Shown here: in pieces, positions 57,404 through 64,000 of the stretch | How the letters are laid out: each line of letters begins with the position of its first letter | Numbering within the stretch: the first letter of the stretch is position 1 | Assembly (NCBI GenBank): GCA_947650285.1 | Contig: CANTFL010000770.1 | Span: 62,001-126,000, forward strand | Length of the DNA: 64,000 nt | From: Hyaloperonospora brassicae | Taxonomy: Eukaryota; Oomycota; Peronosporomycetes; Peronosporales; Peronosporaceae | Reading direction: 5' to 3' | Notes under the pieces: model-generated | The model's input: the letters and a program-made list of their open reading frames with translations, nothing else | Told to the model about the DNA's origin: nothing | Database searches by the model: none | Position numbers and translations under genes: made by a program

Positions 57404-58170
57404 TTGAATGTCTTACGACACGTGGGTGAAGCACTGGATGATAGCCAAGACAAGCAGAAGGAACAAGCTGATGCTAAAGGCAGAGATTGTATTGAACGTT
57501 ACGAAGTCGGAGACCAAGTTCTACTCAACGCTAAAAACTTACCTGCAAATGTAGCGTACGCTGTCTTCATGACAAAGTTGCGTCCGCGCCTCATTGGACC
57601 ATTCACGGTCGTCTCCAAGAAGGGACTTGCGTATACGCCCAACCTTCCGTGCAAACTGCGCTCGCACCCTGTGTTCTACGTTGGCTTGATTAATCCGTAT
57701 CGAGATCCACCCCACGTGAACTTGGATGCGCTTGCGCCGCGTAAGTTGGCCTCGATATCGGTTGCTGAATCCGTATCAGAAGGTCAAGCTGATCCTCTAT
57801 CCGGGCTTGGCCCAGACCCAATACCTGGACACGGTCTTGGCCCAACTCCAACTCCTGAACACGGGATCACATCGCTTCGAGCGCACTCTGGGTCTTACCC
57901 AATGTCTCACGGAGACCATTCATATCGAGAAGCACATTATCATGCTCCTCCTTCGGTATACCTACCACCTCCGACGCTGCTCGGTGATCAAGGGAACAAC
58001 TAGTTCCATGTGGATAGACTCCTGAAACGACGTCTTCGTCATGGCCAATACAAGTATCTGGTGAAGTGGCGAGGGTAACCGAAGTCGGAAAACGCATGGG
58101 AGCTTGAGATACCCCTTTGCCAGGATGCCCATACGCCGTGGATGTTTTTGAACATCGCGGCAAGGGTCCT
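57404..58170 (+). pseudogene. Element B integrase C-terminal part and broken chromodomain
   Basis: The frame from 57,404 carries the GPY/F-type region (LRPRLIGPFTVVSKKG, HPVFYVGLINPYR). A chromodomain follows at about 58,010-58,140 (FHVDRLLKRR, YKYLVKWRG, ENAWEL). In it the aromatic-cage position after WRG is a TAA stop (58,076-58,078), so the targeting module could not be made in full. Confidence 0.8.
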
Positions 58171-59105
58171 CCTGTGACTAAAGATGCCTCTCACCAATAG
58201 TGGCGAAAGCAGGTAATAATTTGGGCACCGCTTGACCAACAATCACACTGGCCGGCACCGCCGGAGCATAGCGTATGCGAGTTGGCAAGTGGTCTCCGGC
58301 CTTAAGCTTGGCTTAATCATTCCGAAGCTTTCGGTAGAGACGAACATCGGCCACATTGGCACTTTTTCTCAATGCTGGGATGCTGCTGAGGTGCCAGTTG
58401 CAGTGCACCCAGCGGATGAAATGGTAGTCCTCTTCCTCAGGCAACTCTCCGGCAAACAACAAGATGTGTGCGCACCCAATTGATCGAACCGAAATATCAC
58501 GCGACAAGCTATCGAGATTTGCTTTGTATTGACCGTGGGTGGTCAGGAAAGGTTTGAGTTCCTCTCATGAAGGGACTGGCGTAAGGCGACGTAGGCACTG
58601 GGCCAATGGTGCATTTTGAAAGGCTACCGCCTTGCGTTTGGCGGAGACGTTGCTCCACGTCAGGTGTTAAAAACACATAGCCGCAACGGTTTTGAATAAC
58701 CCTCTGGGTCCGAGCGCGACAAAGATTACGCTCCTCTCGTTGGAGAACCAGCTCCTGTTACTCATCGAGCGGATTGGTGATGGTGTTTCCATCTGCATCT
58801 GTTGTATGATGCTGCGCCCCGGGTGCGGTGGTATCAACACCTTCAAAGAACGGATTGAATGCTGAAAGAGGTCGTACCTTAGGCACAAGTGAGTGGGACG
58901 ATGTCCCTTCATCTCCACGGACATTGGTATCGCTACCGTAGTCTAGTCTACTTCCTCATCGAAGTCGATGTAGGAGGAAAGAGTCCAAGACTCGTTTGGT
59001 GGCAAAGCCATGGTGGTAGGTATTTTGGCAAATCGTGAAGTTGTAGTACACTTACTGCCCTCTTCAGGAAGGAAGTCGATTGACGTTTTGAGATAACGTC
59101 AGCCT

Positions 59106-59117
59106 GGTGGGGGAGGA
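59106..59117 (+). other. Polypurine tract of element B
   Basis: GGTGGGGGAGGA ends directly at the TG of the 3' LTR (59,118), the position needed for priming of plus-strand DNA. Confidence 0.75.
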
Positions 59118-59553
59118 TGTAACGGGGTTACAGGTCGGCCGGTAGTCGACAATAGGTGTGGTGCACATAAGGGATGGGATCTCCTATAAAGTTATATTAG
59201 AACACAGTATCAATTGTTGAAGACTGATGTCTGTCAACCATCGATTACGAGATCTTTTGAGAGGTTTTATTTAGGATATTAGCGAGTAGGTTGGCTAGGT
59301 TGTTCCAAGGCTGTTCTTTTAGGTTAAAAGAAGAAATGAAGTTCAGTTCCCCTTTTGATCAACATAAGACACATGCCTCACAATACGTCTTGATCGTAAG
59401 AGCTAGCAATACCTGTGAAGGTAGCTGCTCCTGATCACTCTGTGCTGTGGTTCATTTGAATCGTTCGGTATTCCTGGAACAGGGACCGTAAGCTTCGATC
59501 TTGTTGAATCTCTGAGTCGGGTTCGTGGAACCGAGTTGCTCGTAGAGGTTTAC
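59118..59553 (+). repeat. 3' LTR of element B, truncated by element C
   Basis: It begins TGTAACGGGGTTACAGG and runs parallel to the 5' LTR up to about GCTCGTAGAGGTTTAC. The final part of the 5' LTR, ending CCTCAACA, has no counterpart here. Confidence 0.8.
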
Positions 59554-59946
59554 TGTAACAAGGCACGCCCTTGCGTAAACTTAACGCAAGGGTATCGGTG
59601 CCCCGACAGACGTACACGTGGCAAGCGAGGAAGCGTAGGTAAGGTAAAAGCAGAACCGTTATATTAATATATTTAAATCTTATAAGCACTGTCTCTCTGT
59701 TTGACTTAACTTAATTATACTAATCTAACTGAGTGTATGGTGACGTCTCGTCACCACTCATTGCGCGCGTCTTGCGGCGATTGGTGGGTTGATATTATCA
59801 AGATATCAACCAATGAACAGACTCTTTAGTCGACCCTTCAATATCACAACTTGTATGATATTGTTCAAGGAATATTCAAGTTAATATTCTTTATTGTCAT
59901 TGTTTCTTTAAAATGTCAATTCCATGTAACGGGCTGCCCCGTTACA
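59554..59946 (-). repeat. 3' LTR of element C (393 bp)
   Basis: On the - strand it begins TGTAACGGGGCAGCCCG and ends CCTTGTTACA, giving the inverted hexamer TGTAAC/GTTACA. The polypurine tract of a - strand element abuts its start. A second copy to confirm the limits would lie beyond 64,000. An exact TCACC at 59,947-59,951, equal to the five bases left of element B, complicates the picture. Confidence 0.7.
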
Positions 59947-59957
59947 TCACCCCCCCT
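59947..59957 (-). other. Polypurine tract of element C
   Basis: Read on the - strand, AGGGGGGGTGA stands immediately before the LTR start at 59,946. This orientation agrees with the - strand pol to the right. Confidence 0.65.
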
Positions 59958-60003
59958 AGACTGATAGTCACCGTGTAACTATCGAAAATATGGAGGCCAC
60001 CCG

Positions 60004-61682
60004 TTGGCTACCATTGGGACAGGGAGCACTTGTTGGGTCCGTTCCATTCACTTTCCGCTTGACCTCGCATTGTTAGAATGTCTATGTGAGATGACTCAAG
60101 ACCCGCACAGCCCGGTGCTGTGCCAGCCTCTTCGGCAGACAATTTGTCGTCTGCTGCTCTTTCTTCGACTGCAGCAACAGGTGCTGCAGGTGTACGCGGC
60201 ACCTCACCGCGTGCGCATGATGACCTTTTTAATTGAGGTCATCTATTCTGGCGAGTCAGACGCATCTGACTCGGGCAAATCTCCAGAGGCGTCTCGCTCA
60301 CCGGCGACGCCTCAGTATTCGCCAAGACCACTGCCGAACGAACGGACTCGTGATTTGCATCACAGTTTGTTCGGTAGTGATGACGATGATCAGGGTGGTG
60401 AGGAATATTATTCCTTACCACCGCCGGCTCGTGCGTCTTTGCACGAGCGTGATGACGAAGGAATGAGCCGTCGTCAATCTGGCAGCCGTGGTACCGACAA
60501 GGGTACCACTTCAAAGCGTGATGAGCTGAAGCCGTGGCGTTTGCCTGAACAGTTCATCAATAGCGTGTCTCACGAGACAAGTCAACACCATCGAATACCC
60601 TTATCCGATGAGACTGAGCTTCACGGCTTGAGTTCCAGCGCGAAGAACTTTCGCGCTGAAGAAGTTTTTATCTCGATGTCTTTCTTAGACATCGATGGTA
60701 CAATGGCAACCAAAAGCGTGACAAAGCATCGCTTTTGGCTGCGTGGAACGCGTTCGTCCAAATCGTAAAGAATTTTGGACGAGAAGGGTGGCTCAAGAAA
60801 CTTGAGGCGACATGCCTCAGATTCGAAAGGCGAACGCCAACCGGTGCTAGGTACCGGTTGCACTATTTGTCGAGTGAGGCAGACATTCCTTGCCTCACAT
60901 GGGGAGACCCTTGTGCGAGTCGTGTTGACAACTCGCAGCGTGCACATAGGGATGTGTATTCCCTAAGTTCGCCCTGGGGAAGGGCACACATCTCGGCTGA
61001 TATGCGTGACGCGATTGCAAACTTGCGATCCGTCTACAAGCGCCTTGGGCGCGTGTTTACCGATGGGCCACAGGACTCATAGGATGGGTCATGTCATACT
61101 GGCGGACGAGACCTTCAACATCCATCAACAGCTGAGAGCGGGGCTCCCAGCTGTTCCAAGAGGGTGGATACCCCCGCCACTGGACGAGGTAGCTCGTCCT
61201 TGATCCTGAATCGTCACGGTGATTCAAGATACGGTCCACTAGAAAGCATTGACCACCGTGAGCATCCACCAAAGGATGTGGTGGAGGAGGAAAGACCTCC
61301 TCCAGATGATTCGGCTCACCATCTCGACCCTTACAAGATGGATCGCGCAATCGATGAATTGCGCGATGACTTAAAGCACGAGCGCGACCGGCGCTACGCG
61401 TTGACTGATACCGTGCGGAAGAACCGCAAGGAGCACGAGGCTGATCGGGCGAAGGATCGCGCCGATTATGCCACAGCGCAGCTTCAGGTCGAGCGGGATG
61501 TCCGCTCCCTATTCGGTGAGCTGGCGACAGCTCGCGGGGAGATATCTCGGTTGAGTTCCGAGGTATCATATCTGCGCGACCAGACGGATCGTCTGTAGCG
61601 CGAACGGAAAAACTTGATGGATGTTCTTGAACGTGGGGGCTATCTTCATCGGAAGAAGAAGGCTCGTACTGACAGTACGGCC
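60004..61682 (+). pseudogene. Coiled-coil ORF antisense to element C pol (frameshifted)
   Basis: The + strand carries a long coding-like sequence broken by a frameshift near 60,700 and stops near 61,081 and 61,597. After the shift it continues as WNAFVQIVKNFGREGWLKKL. From about 61,340 to 61,600 it encodes a strong coiled coil (YKMDRAIDELRDDLKHERD ... RSLFGELATARGEISRL). It starts 58 bp from the LTR edge, and its last third overlaps the C-terminal end of pol on the other strand. It resembles a gag or accessory protein, but I cannot name it. Confidence 0.55.
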
Positions 61683-64000
61683 TGAGCCTCCCCACGTAAA
61701 ACGTAAGATGCGTGCGCATCTTACGTGGCGATTCGAGTGTGTATGCATTGCCCTTGTGATGCAACACTCGAAATGGCCCAATGTACTTTGGCAGTAGTTT
61801 ACTACTGCCGACACTAGTGACTGCATGTCCAGGTGAGTTTGCCGTAGACAGTAGTACTTGGTCGTTAACCTTAAATGAAAGAACATTTGCTCTTCCATTC
61901 TTGTCTGCGCTCCGTTTCTGACGGTCCACCGCATTTGCGGTGGAGTCCTGAACGAAACAGACTACCGCATCTCGAGTCAGCAGGAAGTTCTCTGCTGACT
62001 CGTTGTTTTGTCTTTCAGTGCGCTTCGTGCGCATTGCTAAGAGATTGCTCTCTTCTTCAGCGAGGTTGTCTTCTTCCTCGCTGGAATAATCGTTGACGAT
62101 GCTGAATATACCAGCATCGTCATCATCATCCGAGTCAATCATAGCACCACCGCTATTTTTGAGGTGATCTTCTTCATCGATGTCGATTTGGTCGACATCG
62201 GCATCATACGTGCCGACGTTAGCGTCGACACGTGATGATCAAGACCCAAAACGGTTTTTGCTCGAGCGATTCCCTCCCCCCTTATCCAAGAGCCACACTC
62301 TAGAAGGGCCGGCACACGTGGATGGCGTAAGCCATTCACGTAAAACGGTGTGTGCTGGGTTGAAGCATGCACCGAATTATTGATGGCGAATTCCACCATT
62401 AGAAGGAATTCGCTCCAACTCGAAAACGAGTGGACATATCCTCGAAGGATCTCTTCGAGGACACGGTTCGCACGTTCTGTCTGACCATCTGTCTCGGGAT
62501 GGTCAGAAGTGGACATCTTCATTCGTGTTTCAAGAGAACGGAACACGGTTTGCCAAAATGCCGCCGTGAACCGAGGGTCCCGGTCGGAGACGAGTTCACG
62601 AGGTAACCCGTGGAGTCGAAATACCGTGTCTACAAAAGACACGAGCACAACCTTGAGCCTTGATCGACTCAGGGACAGCAGCAAGAAGGACCATCTTGCT
62701 GAATCGGTCAACAATCACAAGAATACCATTATTCTTGTGAGCGTCTTCGGGAAACCCGAAGACGAAGTGTATTGAAACGGACTGCCAGCACTCTGTCGGA
62801 ACAGGCAGAGGCTGCAATGGCGCACATGATGAAGGACTAGGCTTCACTCGTTGACAAACCTCGCAAGCACGTATGTACTTGCGTACAAACTGATACTGGC
62901 GGAACCAGTAAAAGTCACGACTTACCGTAAGGTAAGTCTTTTCTCAACCACGATGGCCGCTTGTTGGGGCATCGTGACACTCATACATGATGCGTACACG
63001 CAAATCATGATGAGCGGGTACGCCGACACGAGGTGTATCGTCGGCAACAGCTGTATAGTACAGCAATCCGTTGCGTGTACTATACCGATCCGATGAGGAT
63101 CGGTACAAAGCCGGTAAATCCCTCATGGATTTACTGGATGGATTCACCAGATGATCCATCAATCGCAGAAGATCCTTATCTTCCGCGTATATCTTTCGTA
63201 CGTCGTCAAGTAAACTTAACGACGGGACACTGACTCACAGTGTCGCAACAGTGGGCTTATCCTCACTGTTGATTTGTGCGTCCGGCTCTAAATCGGGCCG
63301 GCGCGAAAGCGCATCAGCGACGACATTGAGTCGTCCTGGTTTATACTACACGGAGAATTTATACTCTGCGAATAAAGACAGCCACCTCGCCATTCGTTGC
63401 GAGAGGTGTGGACTGTTTACGGCCGTGCGTAATGACGCATGGTCCGTATAGACGATGAACGGTCTATCTCCCAAGAGATAGACGCGAAACTTAGCCAGTG
63501 CGTACTTCATGGCAAGCAGTTCCTTGCATGCACTGGGTAATTACGCTCAGCTGCTTGCAGCTGACGCGACTGATAACAGATGGCGCGCTCCGCGCCATCT
63601 GCATCGAACTGCATCAACGCACAGCCGATTGCAAAATCGCTGGCGTCACAAACTACATGAAATGGTATGTAATGATCTGCAATAGCCACGATCGGCGATT
63701 GCATCAAACTTTGCGTGATACCCTCAAAGGAACGCTGGCACTTAGCGTTCCATGACCACTTGACATTTTTCTTGAGCAAGCAAGAAAGATGAACAGTCAT
63801 CTCGGCGTAGTTGCGCGAGTACTTGTGCAAGTACGCCACTAGCCCAAGGAACTTCCTTAGTCACTTGACATCGACTGGCACTGGCCAGTCGGTGATCGCC
63901 TTGATCTTTTCGAGATCAGGGCGTACGTCGTGTTTACCCACGATGCACCCAAGAAGTGGTATTTCGCTAGCCGCGAATATACACTTCTTGAGGTTGGCAT
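61057..64000 (-). mobile_element. Element C: chromodomain Ty3/Gypsy pol on the - strand (cut by the window edge)
   Basis: From right to left: end of RT (IPLLGC-type region, 63,860-63,990), RNase H (VVCDASDFAIGCAL, ERNYPVHARN), integrase zinc finger (ECHDAPTSGHRG), integrase core (VIVDRFSKM, SDRDPRFTAAFW, DHPETDGQTERANR) and a C-terminal region (PKYIGPFRVLHHKG, YVGRLRPY). An apparently intact chromodomain lies at about 61,060-61,250 (CFLVDRILN, YLVQWRGYPPSWNSWEP). Frameshifts and stops occur between these parts, so this copy is degenerate although less so than element A. Gag, protease and the 5' LTR lie outside the window. Confidence 0.88.

Larger units (their letters stand above)
51930..59553 (+). 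mobile_element. Element B: chromodomain Ty3/Gypsy LTR retrotransposon, degenerate
   Basis: The order is LTR, PBS, gag, protease, RT, RNase H, integrase, chromodomain, PPT, 3' LTR, all on the + strand. The coding part is spread over several frames with stops and frameshifts, so it is not autonomous. The PPT is GGTGGGGGAGGA (59,106-59,117). The 3' LTR is cut at 59,553, where the LTR of element C begins; the missing last about 60 bp should lie beyond element C. LTR divergence suggests the insertion is not recent. Confidence 0.88.

Noticed and set aside
1..64000. tRNA, rRNA or riboswitch genes
   Set aside because: I saw no cloverleaf with A and B box order, no rRNA core sequence and no riboswitch-like structure, although weak matches could be missed by eye.

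Overview
The window looks like nuclear DNA of an oomycete, most likely a plant pathogen of the Peronosporales (Phytophthora or a downy mildew). The grounds are intron-bearing eukaryotic genes with short introns (about 56-126 bp), chromodomain Ty3/Gypsy retrotransposons, one of which carries a second RNase H domain, an NPP1-like (NLP) secreted protein gene, and an oomycete-type initiator upstream of it. The species cannot be fixed from sequence alone.

Layout. (1) Positions 1-22,494 are one uninterrupted satellite array, open at the left edge. Its basic monomer is 15 bp (sometimes 16 bp). Monomers are organised into two higher-order units: 16 monomers (242 bp, S) and 25 monomers (378 bp, L). 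L is S with monomers 5-13 duplicated (136 bp). I count 74 consecutive intervals, 43 S and 31 L, one of the L being 379 bp. (2) 22,550-26,650 is a 5'-truncated, nonsense-riddled Ty3/Gypsy pol (element A) with RT, RNase H, a second RNase H, integrase and chromodomain. It is followed by a GATC-rich 3' region to about 28.1-28.3 kb. (3) 29.2-48.9 kb is a gene island: a coiled-coil protein of unknown function, topoisomerase III alpha, a TruB-type pseudouridine synthase, an Msp1/ATAD1-type AAA ATPase, an HMG-box/histone-fold fusion protein, mitochondrial bL25, CPSF2/CPSF100 and an HCF101-like Fe-S P-loop ATPase. Exon structures for these were worked out from splice sites, phase and family motifs. About 5 kb at 41.4-46.5 kb holds no gene I can support. 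(4) 50.5-51.5 kb holds a single-exon NLP gene whose metal-binding motif is lost. (5) 51.9-64.0 kb holds two more Ty3/Gypsy elements. Element B is on the + strand with 5' LTR, primer binding site, gag, broken pol, chromodomain, PPT and a 3' LTR cut short. Element C is on the - strand, inserted into B's 3' LTR and running off the right edge. C also has a long coiled-coil ORF antisense to the end of its pol.

How it fits together. The island genes are mostly housekeeping (DNA topology, RNA modification, pre-mRNA 3' processing, mitochondrial translation and protein quality control, Fe-S assembly). Two divergent gene pairs (TOP3A/TruB and Msp1/HMG-histone-fold) share short intergenic regions that each carry a different short tandem repeat, and a similar repeat lies just upstream of CPSF2. 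The flanks are typical repeat-rich oomycete DNA, where the effector-like NLP gene sits about 0.4 kb from a retrotransposon. The most distinctive feature is the hierarchical satellite array.
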